Origin: Chelonoidis abingdonii
Lineage: Eukaryota > Chordata > Testudines > Testudinidae
DNA length: 64,000 nt
Assembly: GCF_003597395.2 (NCBI RefSeq)
Contig: NC_133770.1
Coordinates: 11,914,666-11,978,665, forward strand
Direction of reading: 5' to 3'
Made by a program: the position numbers and the translations under genes. Each line of letters begins with the position of its first letter. Position 1 is the first letter of the stretch. This document shows positions 11,532 through 22,005 of this stretch, piece after piece. The notes beneath the pieces were generated by a model. The model had not been told where the DNA came from, made no database searches, and saw only the letters and a list, made by a program, of their open reading frames with translations.

Positions 11532-11837
11532 GGGGTATATCTACACTACCCGCCGGATCGGCAGGCAGGGATTGATCCAGCGGGTATCGATTTATCGCGT
11601 CTAGTCTAGACACAATAAATCGACCCCCGAGCCCTCTCCCATTGACTCCTGTACTCCGCCAACACGAAAGGCGCAGGCAGAGTCAATGGGGGAGCGGCAG
11701 CGGTCAGCTCACCACAGTCAAGACACCACGGTAAGTCGATCTAAGTACGTCGACTTCAGCTACATTATTCACGTAGCTGAAGTTGCGTAACTTAGTTAAA
11801 TCTCCGCTTCCCTCCCCCATGCGGTGTAGACCGGGGC
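11532..11837 (+). mobile_element. Palindrome-rich MITE (family A)
   Basis: Left end GGGGTATATCTACACTACC; right end GCGGTGTAGACCGGGG, its imperfect inverted repeat. Internal palindromes include CGTCTAGTCTAGACAC and CTTCAGCTAC...GTAGCTGAAG. The same family lies at 47601-47897 in the opposite orientation, and a related GC-rich member is at 47901-48194. No coding capacity. Confidence 0.7.
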
Positions 11838-12051
11838 TCAGTACTGAGACTATTACCTCATCAACTTACCCCAGGTGGGGATGCTCCCTGAGTGCACAGA
11901 GTGGTAAATCAGCCTTAGGTTACTCACCCTCTGCCACAGGAGGTCGCCCTCCTCATCTGTTAGATTGGGGGAAAAACCCAGGCATTGGTTTTCCATACAT
12001 TCTTCATGCGTCTGAGCCTCTTGAACTGATTTCTATTTCTAGGCCCTAGTT

Positions 12052-12215
12052 CAGTGGCTTTCAACCTTTTCCATAATGAGACCAGCCTAGGACCTCTCTT
12101 CCATCTAATTAGGATTCTCCTCCCATTTAGTAATATGTGAAGGGCAGGGTGACCGACCCCTAACAGCTGTCTTTGACCACCCCAGGGATCACAATGCCTG
12201 ATTGAGAATCCAGTG
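12052..12215. mobile_element. Probable hAT MITE
   Basis: CAGTGGCTTTCAACCTTTT at the left and, read inward from the right, CACTGGATTCTCAATCAGG. These are degenerate versions of the hAT end CAGTGGTTCTCAACC. No clear 8-bp duplication. Confidence 0.5.
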
Positions 12216-12360
12216 TGTTAGCTCATTCCCAGGTTCTTGCATTTGCTGCAGGAATTACTGGATGAGGTTCTATGTTCTGAGTTATGCAGGTGGTCAGACT
12301 AGCTGATCAAAATAGTCCTTTGGGGCTTTAACTGTATATATCTGCTTGTCTATCTATCTA
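12216..12360 (+). repeat. CR1 3' end
   Basis: TTGCATTTGCTGCAGGAATT, GAGTTATGCAGGTGGTCAGA and CTAGCTGATCAAAATAGTCC match a CR1 3' subfamily in forward orientation. It grades into a TCTA-rich tail. Confidence 0.7.
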
Positions 12361-13118
12361 ATTTAACTACCTACCCAGTTCTGCCATGTCTCACCATCTC
12401 TTGTGTTTTTCTTAAAGCTCCAGCTCCTAGAGTCATATGATTAGTTGACAATCTCAGCTTCCCTTTTTAAACAAGGTAAGCTTCTAGCCCTTTTGTTTAC
12501 AGAGCAAAGCTTGAAAACCTAAAGGTTAAAAAATGAAAGGCAAATTAAAAAAACCTCAAATTTATTATATTTAATCTAATGTTTGTAAGCCAATCTCATG
12601 ATTTTCTGGGTCTTGACTCATGATTAATGAACACTTGGGGTTAACGCTCCTGTTTACCTCACTTTCTTTTAGGATTTTGCACCCTGCTCATCATTGTAGT
12701 TTCTGGACAAGTACAGCTGGATCTGGGGGAAACTTACTTAACAGGGAGGTGAACAAATTTAAGCCCCTAAAAATGCTTTTTGTAACTCAAAAAGCAGATA
12801 TATCAAACATCTTTCACTGATGAAGTAAGTGATTTTTTTTCATTTTTTTTTTTTTATATTTGAGAACACAGTGAATTGTTGTAGTAACACTGCAAAAAGA
12901 CAACAATAAATATTGCCTGTAATTTCAGGGTTGGTTTGTGCAGCTCTCTTAAAGGAAGAAGAAATTGGCTTACTCTAAAAGCATTGCCCACGATCCCCCT
13001 CCTTATCAACTAGACATTTGTTTTGCACAGTGTGGTCCAAGTAACTAAAGAGTTAATCGTTTTACAGTGTGAGCCGATTTTTCTAATGTGCTCGTGCACC
13101 TTTAGTTCTTGCCTGACC
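12361..13118. other. No gene; poly(T) tract
   Basis: AT-rich, with T runs at 12832-12857. No supported exon. Confidence 0.4.
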
Positions 13119-13126
13119 TGTGCCAG

Positions 13127-13250
13127 TAGGGTGACCAGATGTCCTGATTTTATAGGGAGAGTCCCGATTTTTGAGTCTTTTTCTTATATAGGCTCCTATT
13201 ACCCTCCAACCCCTGTCCCGATTTTTCACACTTGCTGTCTGGTCACCCTA
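13127..13250. mobile_element. hAT MITE with perfect 8-bp duplication
   Basis: Ends are TAGGGTGACCAGATGTCCTG and, inverted on the right, TAGGGTGACCAGACAGC. It is flanked by TGTGCCAG at 13119-13126 and 13251-13258. Length is 124 bp, with no coding sequence. Confidence 0.9.
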
Positions 13251-13457
13251 TGTGCCAGCGAAATGCCCAAGGCAAGTAGTAAAATGGGGAATAGGGTGCA
13301 GTTATCGATGCGCATTGACAAACTCTGCTTGCCTGTGTGCATTGGGTAATTGTGCATGGAAAATATGGGGCTGAATGCACATGGTATAAACTGCAATCCA
13401 TGTAAAATGCTGTATTCTTATTGACTAAAAGTATCCGAGAGAACAAGAGGGTACATT

Positions 13458-13891
13458 AAGACTGGTGCCATCATTAAGGCGAACTAGGTGGTTGCCTAGG
13501 GTGCCAAGATTTGGGGGTGCCAAAAAGTGGTGCTCCCAATTCTTTTTTACAGCGTTCCTCCCCGAGTGCGCAGTCGCTGCTCCACTTCTCTCGCCTCCCA
13601 GGCTTGCAGCACCAATCAGCTGTTTGGCACCGCAAGCCTGAGAAGAGAATTAGAGCGGGGCGGCATGCTCAGGGAGGAGGCGGAGCAGAGGTGAGCTGGG
13701 GTGGGGAGGTGCTGCACGGCTACCTGGGGTGGGAGCTGCCATGTGGGCAGCATCTCAGGGCAGGGGGGGAGCTACCACGAGGAGGGGCGTCTCAAGGGCT
13801 GGGGGGGGGGGGCAGGGAGCTGCCGCAGGGCTGGGGGGAGCACAAGGTGGAAGTTTCGTCCAGGGCGCGAAACTTCCTTGCACCGGCCCTG
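13458..13891. mobile_element. hAT MITE with perfect 8-bp duplication
   Basis: The right end read inward is CAGGGCCGGTGCAAGGAAGT. The left end is AAGACTGGTGCCATCATTAA. GGTACATT occurs at 13450-13457 and 13892-13899. The GC-rich interior opens frames up to 142 codons with no protein similarity. Confidence 0.9.
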
Positions 13892-14202
13892 GGTACATTG
13901 TTACAATTAATGATCTACTCTGCACCTGCATTCACTTAATTAGCCTGCAAAGTCCATACTGGAAGCTGCCGGAAAAGTATGATGATTTCTGAAAGCTGGT
14001 TAGACTTCTCTTTTGATTTATAGCACTCCTTGGAAAAATATTTTGTTGAATAAAATTTCACAACTTTGTTATGGGAATCCAGATGGATGTGTTGTGATTC
14101 TTCAATCTACCCTAGCCTCCTAGCCCTGTGGCAGGAAAAACACAAAGAGCAGTATGTTTTCAGACTTTACAGATTCTGCCTTTGTTGCTGCTCTCCCACA
14201 CA

Positions 14203-14510
14203 AATTCATGGATTCCAAGGTCAGAAGTGACCCCTGTGTTCATCTAGTCTGATCGCCTGTACAACACAAGCCATAGAATGTCCCCAGAATAATTCCTCTT
14301 TCAACGACAGCAAATCTTTTTTTTTTAAATAATCCAGTCATGATTTAAAAATTGCCAGCAATGGAGAATCCACTACAACCTTTAGTAAATTGTTCTGATG
14401 ATTATTAACCCTCAGTGTGAAAAATGTGCACCTGATTTCCAATCTCAATTTGTCTAGGCTCAGCTTTCAGCCAAGTTGCCAAGGATCACGTCATTTACCA
14501 ATGTAAATAT
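14203..14510 (-). repeat. CR1 3' fragment
   Basis: ATTCATGGATTCCAAGGTCA, CATCTAGTCTGATCGCCTG, TTTAAAAATTGCCAGCAATG and TTTCCAATCTCAATTTGTC match the CR1 subfamily also seen at 37566 and 50491. Confidence 0.85.
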
Positions 14511-14584
14511 ATTGCACTTGCCCTGAACTTAGAAAATGACTTAATCACAAAGTAAAGCTTTAATCAGAGCCTTTAAATACACTT

Positions 14585-14635
14585 CCCCCCCACACACACA
14601 CACACACATACACACACACACACGCACACACACGC
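14585..14635. repeat. (CA)n microsatellite
   Basis: CACACA run with a few T and G interruptions, preceded by a C run. Confidence 0.95.
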
Positions 14636-16039
14636 TCTTGCCAGTGTTTAAAGTGGTCTGAAAAAGTGTAGGGGGTGAGGAGAGGTCAAGCATAATCTAG
14701 GAGCAGCAGCTTTGGTAAAGCAGTGCTTAAAGAGTGCCTCTCAGTGACTGGCTTGATTATTTTTTGTCAGGTCTGTGACCTGTTGTGACTCCCATCCCAC
14801 CCGACTTTACGCACCGACTGTTGGGCTTACAGCAAGTCAGACTGGTGCTGCTGTGTAACAATGAAAACTAGGCCTGTAAGGACAAGGGGCTGCTAAAGGC
14901 CAGAGACTCTGGGGGTTGTGGTCCTCAGGAGGACTGATTGCTCTGTTCCCTTATACTGAGCTGTACACTCTGGACCTGGGCCATAAAAGGTAACCACAGC
15001 ACTAGAATTCAATGCTCAGGAAACTTGCTCTCTGAGGAGCTGAGAAAATATCCCTTAAAAATCCCTGAACAGCCTTAACATTTGCCATGTAGAACATCAA
15101 AGTCATCAAGCTAATGACTGCAAACTGGTTCTATTCTGTGAATCTTTCTGAGGGAGAGCAAGTGCTAAGGTATTACTGGCTCACTTTCCATCAGTTGTTC
15201 AATTAACACTTTTTGGGGGATAAATATAGATCAAAGTTTTGTTCTTATTTCTTTTCTTTATCCTCTCACACTCTCAGATGCATAGATCATCCACCAGTTC
15301 TGTTCTTATTTACCCCACTGTAAACTCAAAGTAACTCCGCTGTAGTCAATGGAGTTATGAATTTACACAACTGGGTCTGAGATCTCACTATGCCCCGTTG
15401 ATCATACAAGTAAATATAGAAGTGGTCACTCACAACACAACCACAACGGATTATTAGATTGTCCTCACTGCAGTAACAGCTTGGTGAATGTGCTTCAGAA
15501 CAATCTCATTTATCATGATAGGGCCACCTGATTATTTCATTCACTATCTGGTTTCTCTTTAGTCACAATCTACTCCTCCTAACCTCTTCATTGTTGCTTC
15601 ATTTCAGTGAAGATGTTATTAAATTAAATTTCCTCACTTTTCAGCCAACTGTGGAGTGGCATGGAAATTTTCAAATTTTGATTTTACAAAATTTGAAATT
15701 TCATCTCCCATTTAAAATATTGGGGGAAAATAGGAAAAACATTCCAAAAAAACCACATGAAATTTTCATCCTCTTTTTATTTATTTGCAGAGCTCTGATC
15801 CTGTTTCCTTCTGGTGACTGTGCAAGCGATGCAGCCCTAGAGTTATTACTGTTTGGGTCTGATCTTTGGATTTGAACCACTGGAGATCTGAGAAGCTTGA
15901 GGGGGAGGTTTGCCTGAAAAGAAGTCATGAAATCTATGGCTAGGGTGTATGTTCCATTTCCCTCTTCCAGATGAAATGTCAAACCTACGCTTGTGTGTGT
16001 ATGTACATATGTGTGTGTATCATGACATCCATAATCCTG
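14636..16039. other. No gene seen
   Basis: No supported exon. The fragment at about 15310-15390 (CTGTAGTCAATGGAGTTATG) belongs to an old dispersed repeat. There are short TG-rich patches near 15990-16020. Confidence 0.4.
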
Positions 16040-16101
16040 CCTCAGTATGGGGGAGGTACTGATGACCCATTGAGGTCTCTTCCAGCCCTATGTTTCTATG
16101 A
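16040..16101 (+). repeat. CR1 3' terminus
   Basis: TGACCCATTGAGGTCTCTTC and CAGCCCTATGTTTCTATGAC correspond to the last 60 bp of CR1. Confidence 0.7.
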
Positions 16102-17844
16102 CACAAAATATAGGTTGTAATATATCTGCAGGTAAAGGGAATTCTCCTTTAGCTTAAGTAAAAGGGCTCTGCATTTTTGGAGCAGAAGGTTGTTTCCATT
16201 AAGATCCATAAAGTTCCCACAGCCCTGTAGCATAACTGATGCTGCCTGAAAAAGTCATGCATTTGCCACAAACTCTAGAAGCAAGCACCCATTCCCATTC
16301 AGTGCTTAGCCTCACTATTGAACCTTCCAGTATGGTGCTGATGGCATGCTAAGTGAGTGATAGTCACATTGTTCAGCCAGCATAAGACCTAGATACCACT
16401 TAATGCCTCCTAAAATCCTATATTCAGGCATTAAAATTTGATTTAATTCCAGCCAATGGGATGTATAATATGGAGCACGGTCCACTGGGAACAGGATTAA
16501 TGTATATATTTCACACAGGCCACCAGACAGTGGTCAGGTGATAGTGACTTGGGGTTCTAAGAGGTTAAAGGCACAAGTGACTGTTACAAATTTCCTGAGC
16601 CACTGGTCACCACTGAAACAAAATACCTAAGCCTAAATCTTTCCATGTATACATTCGACATATGTTTCTATAAAATATAAAGTGGCACATTCTCATTCCT
16701 GCCAATTTATTTTTCTTCCATAAACTTTTAGAAAAGGAATAGGCAGTGGTTCAAATAAATTGCTCTGTTTTCTCTTCCAAACATGAAGACCAATATTCAG
16801 TTGCTTTTCTGCTTCATTTCACTGCAACTTCTTTGGTACTGCAGGCTGAGAAGGCAGCGCTCTTTCAAGTATCAGCATTCCATCCAAACACTGCCATTCT
16901 ATCAGGTATGTACCATGCTGTGTATATTGTATACTGAGCAATAATGAAGCCCTCAAAGTAGCAACTCAGTATATTCTAGTAAAGCAGAGCTACCACCGAC
17001 CAAATCATACACTGGAGAGCATTGTAAAGTCAATGCCAGTGGGTGTTGCTAAATAGCAGCCCTGAGCAAATTAAAAAAAAAAGGCTGAAGAGCCTGACTA
17101 TTAAAAACAACTATGTAGAACTTTTTTTTTTTTTGGCCCTGAGCCTTGGTTTGAATCCTGCCGTTGATCAAACAACGGCAGTGAGATCAGAGTCAAATCT
17201 AAGATACTCATGAACTACTGCCTGGCCTGACCCTTGCCGTCTACAGCTAGTTGTAGGCCCGGATGAGATGGGAAACAATTCTCTCTAAAACGTCCAGCAC
17301 AGAGTCTCTGGTAGTGGTGGCATTTTTCTTTAGAAGCTTCCTACGCCATTCACCCTCACACAGTAGGAGAACACCAGCCGGGAGACTCCCTCAACTCAAC
17401 CTTGTGTTTATAAAAACAACCCGCTCCCCTGTGACTGCTTCGTCATGTGGAGTGTAACTTTCCCAAGAACACCTCACAAGGCTAATTTTAAATACACAAA
17501 AGCTTTAGAAAGCTCGGGTGGGGGAAATTTGTTGCAGAAGGAAAGAGATGGCAGAAATAGACTCCTTCCTTTTTCCTTTCTCTTGTTTGAGATAAGGAAA
17601 CATCACACACTAAAAGCAATTTAAAAACAACACGAAAACTGTATAAATATAGTCATGAGCGTTCCATTGGGTGCAGAGTGCTACAGCGGTGCTGAGGCGA
17701 TAGAGAGTGAGGGTGAATGTTTGGCCATGGTGGTTTTTAAGAAAAGCCACAAAGTGGTCATGGTGAAAAGAGTAAAAGCCAAGATAATGCAGTAAATAAG
17801 CAACACTTATATACGAGCAGGTTGTGAAGCCCCTACTTAGTGGA
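16102..17844. other. No gene seen
   Basis: AT-rich with A and T runs near 17075 and 17125. The open frames at 16746-16937 and 17263-17457 have no recognisable similarity. Confidence 0.4.
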
Positions 17845-18165
17845 GGAAGGACGGCCCAATGGTTAGGGTATTAGACTAGGACTTAGAATCATAGAAGATT
17901 AGGTTTGGAAGAGACCTCAGGAGGTCATCTAGGCCAATCTCCTGCTCAAAGCAGGACCAACACTTGGACTTAGAGAACTTGGATTTGTGTTCCTGCTCTA
18001 CTGCAGACTTCCTGTGCATCCCTGAGCGAGTGACTTACCCCCTCTGTGCCTAAGCTTCCCATCTGTAAAATGGGGATAACTGCACTGCCCCAACCAACAA
18101 GGGGTGCTACGAGGTTAAATACGTTAAGGATTGTGAGGTGCCCAGGTAAAGTGGGGCAGATAAGT
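17845..18165 (+). repeat. MIR-like SINE, split by CR1
   Basis: Head: CAATGGTTAGGGTATTAGAC. Body: CACTTCCTGTGCATCC-like text, then CTGTGCCTAAGCTTCCCATC and TGTAAAATGGGGATAAC, ending GAGGTTAAATACGTTAAGG. This is the classic MIR order. A 79-bp CR1 insertion splits it at 17887-17965. Confidence 0.8.
17887..17965 (-). repeat. 79-bp CR1 insertion with 8-bp duplication
   Basis: The CR1 3' end (AATCATAGAAGATTAGG, GAGACCTCAGGAGGTCATCT) is flanked by GGACTTAG at 17879-17886 and 17966-17973. It is extremely 5'-truncated and inserted into the MIR. Confidence 0.85.
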
Positions 18166-18309
18166 ACCTACCAGAGAGAGAATCTGCTGAGCAGCTACTC
18201 AGGTGAATAGTCCCATTGGTGTCAATAGGTTAGTCATGTGAATGTGGTCTGTAGTCGCTTTTACTTTCAAAACACTTGATAGTCATTGGGTGTCTTATCC
18301 TCACAGCAC

Positions 18310-19576
18310 CTCTAGGAAATCAATCAGTAGGATCAGAGGGAAGGTTCTTTCATGGATCAGTAATTGGTTAAAAGGTAGGAAAAAGGGATAGGAATAAATG
18401 GTCAGTTCTCAGAACAGAGAGCGGTAAATAGTGGTGTCCCTAGGGGTCTACTGGGAACAATATATTCATATTCTGTGCTGTTCAACATATTCATAGATAA
18501 TCTGGGGAAAGGGGTAAACAGTGAGGTGGCAAAATTTGTAGCTGATACAAAACTACTCAAGACAATTAAGTCCAAAGCAGACTGTGAAGAGTTACAAAGG
18601 AATCTCACAAAACTGGGTGACTGGATAACAAAATGGCAGACGAAATTCAGTGCTGATAAATGCAAAGTAATGAACACTGGAAAACATAATCCCAACTATA
18701 CATATAAAATGGTAAGTACTTATCTGACCTCCATTATTACCTGAGCACCTCTGATAAAATTAGCTGTTACCACTCAAGAAAAAGGTCTTGGAGTCACTGA
18801 GGATAGTTCTCTGAAAACATCCAATCAACGTGTAGTGGCAGTCAAAAATCAAACAGAATGTTGGGAATCATTAAGAAAGGGATGGAGAATAAGACAGAAA
18901 ATATCATATTGTCTTTATATAATCCCATAATTTACACCCACATCTTGAATACTTCATGCAGATGTGGTCGCCCCATCTCAAAAAAATATATTTGAATTGG
19001 AAAATGTACAGAAAAGGGCAACAAAAATGATTAGAGGTATGGAATGGAGAGGATAAGGAGGGGATTAATAAAACTGGGATTTTTCATCTTGGAAATGAAA
19101 CAACTAAGGGGGGATATGATAGAGGGCTATAAAATCATGACTGGTGTGGAGAAACTAAATAAGGAAGTGTTATTTACTCTTTCTCATAACACAAGACCTA
19201 GGGGTCACCAAATGAAATTAATATGCGGCAGGTTTAAAAGAAACAAAAGGAAGTATTTCTTCACACAACACACAGACAACCTGTGGAACTCTTTGCCAGA
19301 GAATTTATTGAAGGCCAAGAGACTATAACAGGGTTCAAAAAAGAACTAGATAATTCATGGAGATAGGTCCATCAATGGCTATTAGCCAGGATGGGCAGGG
19401 ATGGTGTCCTTAGCTCTGTTTGCCAGAAGCTGGAATGGATGACAGGATGGATCACTTGATGATTACCTGTTCTGTTCATTCCCTCTGGGCACCTTGGCAT
19501 TGGCCATCATCGGAAGACAGGATACTGGGCTAGATGGACCTTTGGTCTGACCCAATATGGCCGTTCTTATGTTCAT
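18310..19576 (+). repeat. CR1 3' half, TTCTTATG-tail subfamily
   Basis: Degenerate ORF2 is followed by the 3' UTR: GTTTGCCAGAAGCTGGAATG, CTGGGCTAGATGGACCTTTG and TCTGACCCAATATGGCCG, ending TTCTTATGTTCATG. This subfamily differs from the ATTCTATG-tail copies. It recurs at 55293-55450 and 62570-62740. Confidence 0.9.
18475..18744 (+). pseudogene. CR1 reverse transcriptase fragment
   Basis: The open frame translates to a CR1 ORF2 segment: LFNIFIDNLGKGVNSEVAKF, then FVADTKLLK where an active enzyme has F-A-D-D. The second catalytic-type Asp remains but the first is replaced. After that come DWITKWQTKFSADKCKVMN and a frame end about 90 residues in. Downstream CR1 sequence (19044-19328, with [20 protein letters not shown]) lies in another frame. 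It is a dead retrotransposon fragment of the nuclear genome, not a host gene. Confidence 0.85.
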
Positions 19577-19577
19577 G

Positions 19578-19625
19578 TTATTATCCCCTTTTTACAGAGG
19601 GGGACACTGTGACACAGAAAGTTTA
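19578..19625 (-). repeat. Short MIR remnant
   Basis: TTATTATCCCCTTTTTACAG and GGGGACACTGTGACACAGAA correspond to the reverse complement of the MIR core. Confidence 0.5.
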
Positions 19626-20321
19626 AAGTGTGGGGTTCTGTTATAAAGAGTTATGCATATAAATGGCATTGAAGGGTCCCTCATTGTTTCATGCTCAATG
19701 TCACCCAGGTCAAATGGGTTCTGTTTTCATCTCACTGCCAGCCCTTTAAATGTGATGGCCACCCTCATGGCCAACACACTGAGGATTCAACCAGGGACCC
19801 CCTGAGCTATGAGCATGAGCTGCTACAGCTTGAACAAAAGAACCAAGTGTCCTTAGCTGAGACTCTAAAAGACATATACCCTCTATAGACTGGGCCTGTC
19901 GGTGGACATGTAGCACACACTGTCCAGTGGGTTACATAAAATCAGCCTGGACCTGGACAGTCAAGTGGAGGTCTTCCCATCTATCTTGAGTATGTTCACT
20001 AGTATTACAGATTACACAAGCCAAGTTATACCATCACTACATGTGTGCAACACCATTGTTTTCCAGTTAGATCTTCTCTGCAACCATGTAGTCGTCAGTG
20101 GGTTGGCACACGGTGACACTGAATGCAACTTAGTAAATAGTTGTGTTGGAATAGAATCCAGTTCGCCATTCCATAGCAGTCTTGCCTCCTGCGGAGCTAA
20201 GAGCAGTGCAAAGCAGTGCACACACATTGTATCACTAAAGTCAGTAGATACAACTTTGAAACAACAAAAATAAAAACTTTTTGTTGGATATAAAGATCTC
20301 ATTTTTTACATTCTTCTTCTT
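19626..20321. other. No gene seen
   Basis: Open frames at 19691-19888 and 19965-20273 lack similarity and splice context. The minus-strand WNG motif near 20167 was checked as a possible MINDY4 end and does not fit. Confidence 0.4.
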
Positions 20322-20660
20322 TCATCCTGGAGCATCTTTGCAGACATGGTCAACAATATAGTGTTGCCATTTGTTCCTGTCCATGTCTTGTTCCTCCATT
20401 AAGCCCAGCCCAGTCATGTCCCTACGGACAATGTCCTGCCATCCAGTCAGTGGTTGGCCTCTAGGTTGGACTGACCGTGGTTGTGTTTGCATTATTTTCT
20501 TTGGCATTCTATCATCCATTTGTCTTCTGCAGTGTCCCCACCATTGCAATCTCTTCAACTGCAGCCAATCCCACAGCTTGCTCTCACATCCTGCTCCTTC
20601 TACCCTCTTTCTTTGTCTTAAAATCATTCCACTTTGCACCTGCTGTCCTTCAAAGAACAT
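20322..20660 (-). pseudogene. RTE-like LINE ORF2 C-terminal fragment
   Basis: A 112-codon minus-strand frame carries the typical tail of an RTE-type reverse-transcriptase polyprotein: L-K-R-L-Q-W-W-G-H-C, then R-Q-M-D-D-R-M-P-K-K, then QPRGQPLTGWQD, and RRDMTGLGLMEEQDMDRNKW. The order W-G-H...D-D-R-x-P-K...R-G-x-P...W-x-D is conserved in this tail. The rest of the LINE is missing. The right end abuts a CR1 fragment. Assignment to RTE rather than another apurinic-endonuclease LINE is from motif memory. It is the only non-CR1 LINE coding remnant I recognise in the window apart from L2/MIR tails. Confidence 0.6.
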
Positions 20661-20689
20661 TCACCTCTACTGGCTCCAAACTTCTGATT

Positions 20690-21050
20690 ACTTTGGAAGA
20701 GAGGAGATTAAGTGGGAGACATGATAACAGTCTTCAAATATTTTAAAGGCTGTCATTAAAAAGGATGGACAAAAATTGTCCTCTCTTGCCACAGAGGGCA
20801 GGAGAAGAGGCAGGAGGTTCAAACTTCACCATAGCAGATTTAGATTAAATTTCAGGGGAAAAATTCCTCACTGTAAGAACAGTAGGACAATGGAGCAGAC
20901 TGCTTAGGGAAGTCGTGGAATCTCCTTCACTGGAGGGTTTCAAAAAGAGGTTGGATAGTCATCTATCTTGGATGGTGTAGAGATAACAAATGCTGCATCT
21001 TGGCGGGGGATTAGACTAGATGACTCTTTGTGCCCCTTCTCACCCTATGT
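20690..21050 (+). repeat. CR1 3' fragment
   Basis: AGAGGAGATTAAGTGGGAGA, AGGCAGGAGGTTCAAACTTC, GGAATCTCCTTCACTGGAGG and TAGACTAGATGACTC match CR1 ORF2 end and 3' UTR. It follows the RTE-like fragment directly. Confidence 0.8.
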
Positions 21051-21329
21051 CTGTTTTGTGCTGTTTTGTCTCACCCTTTGTGCTGCTTCCAGAGCACAGA
21101 GTAATACTGTTAGCACATTGGTTTTACAAATTTTAACTTTGGTACCAAACATCATGTTTTTCTCAGTCCATAATTTCAACAACTTCAGTGCAGCACTTGA
21201 GGCTAAGACATTTTAACATCATCACTACTCAAAGATGAACTTTCAGACCAAAATCCTCAAACATGGTTGAATAAATGTCGCGCATTGACACCTATTCAAA
21301 TGGTCTGATTGTCAGAGAGCAAGATGGGT

Positions 21330-21625
21330 GGTCATTCGCAACGGTTAGAGCAGGAGTCAGCACCTAGGGTCAGAGCTGGTGTCAGAGGCTGGACGCCAAA
21401 GCCAGAAATCAGAGCTGAGGGTCACAGATAATTTACCTGGAGTAAGGCAAAGCAGCCATGAAGGCATGTTTTGAGCAGCTGCCGCACTGTTGCTGCCACT
21501 GGGTTTAAGAGCCAGTCTGCTGACTCTGACGACTAATCAGAGGCCGTAGTCAATCAGGCAGCCTACTACAGGCACTCGTTAGGTTGCCTGGAGACTGGCT
21601 CTGCTGCAGATCCTGCCTCCTGACA
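21330..21625. repeat. Unclassified CAG/GTCAGAG-rich repeat
   Basis: Runs of GTCAG/TCAGAG motifs (CAGGAGTCAGCACC, GGTCAGAGCTGGTGTCAGAG), with similar text at 28130-28260. It looks like a fragment of a dispersed element, possibly LTR-derived. Family unknown. Confidence 0.3.
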
Positions 21626-21739
21626 CTGAGCCTCCTAGGTGCTGAGCGCCTACATCTCCCACTGAGAGAACACTTACGGGGGGCAGAGCTCCACACCCAA
21701 AGACACAGGACTGGGCTGAACCCCAGGATGAGGGAAGGT

Positions 21740-22005
21740 TGTCCTTGGCTTTAGGCTCAGACTCTGGTGATCTGGATTCAGTCCTTGTCTTTGCCACAGA
21801 CTCCCTGTGTGACCTTGGTTAATCACTTAAGCGCTCTTTACCCTCTGTAAAGTTGTGTTCCCTTTCTCCCCCCTTTTGTCCATCTTTTCTATTTAGATTG
21901 TAAGTTCTTCAAGGCAGGGACTATCTGTTGTAATATGTTTGTGCAGCTTCGAGCACAATGGAGCCCTGATCTTGGCTGCGGCCAGATATTACCATAATGA
22001 TAAGG
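21740..22005 (+). repeat. MIR/L2-type SINE with long tail
   Basis: CTGTGTGACCTTGGTTAATC, ACTTAAGCGCTCTTTACCC, ATTGTAAGTTCTTCAAGGCA, GGGACTATCTGTTGTAA and GAGCACAATGGAGCCCTGAT occur in that order, the MIR body followed by the L2-like tail. Confidence 0.75.

Noticed and set aside
20012..20302. Minus-strand frame with W-N-G as a MINDY4 last exon
   Set aside because: Only the three residues match; no acceptor, no matching phase and no E/D-P-I-L end.
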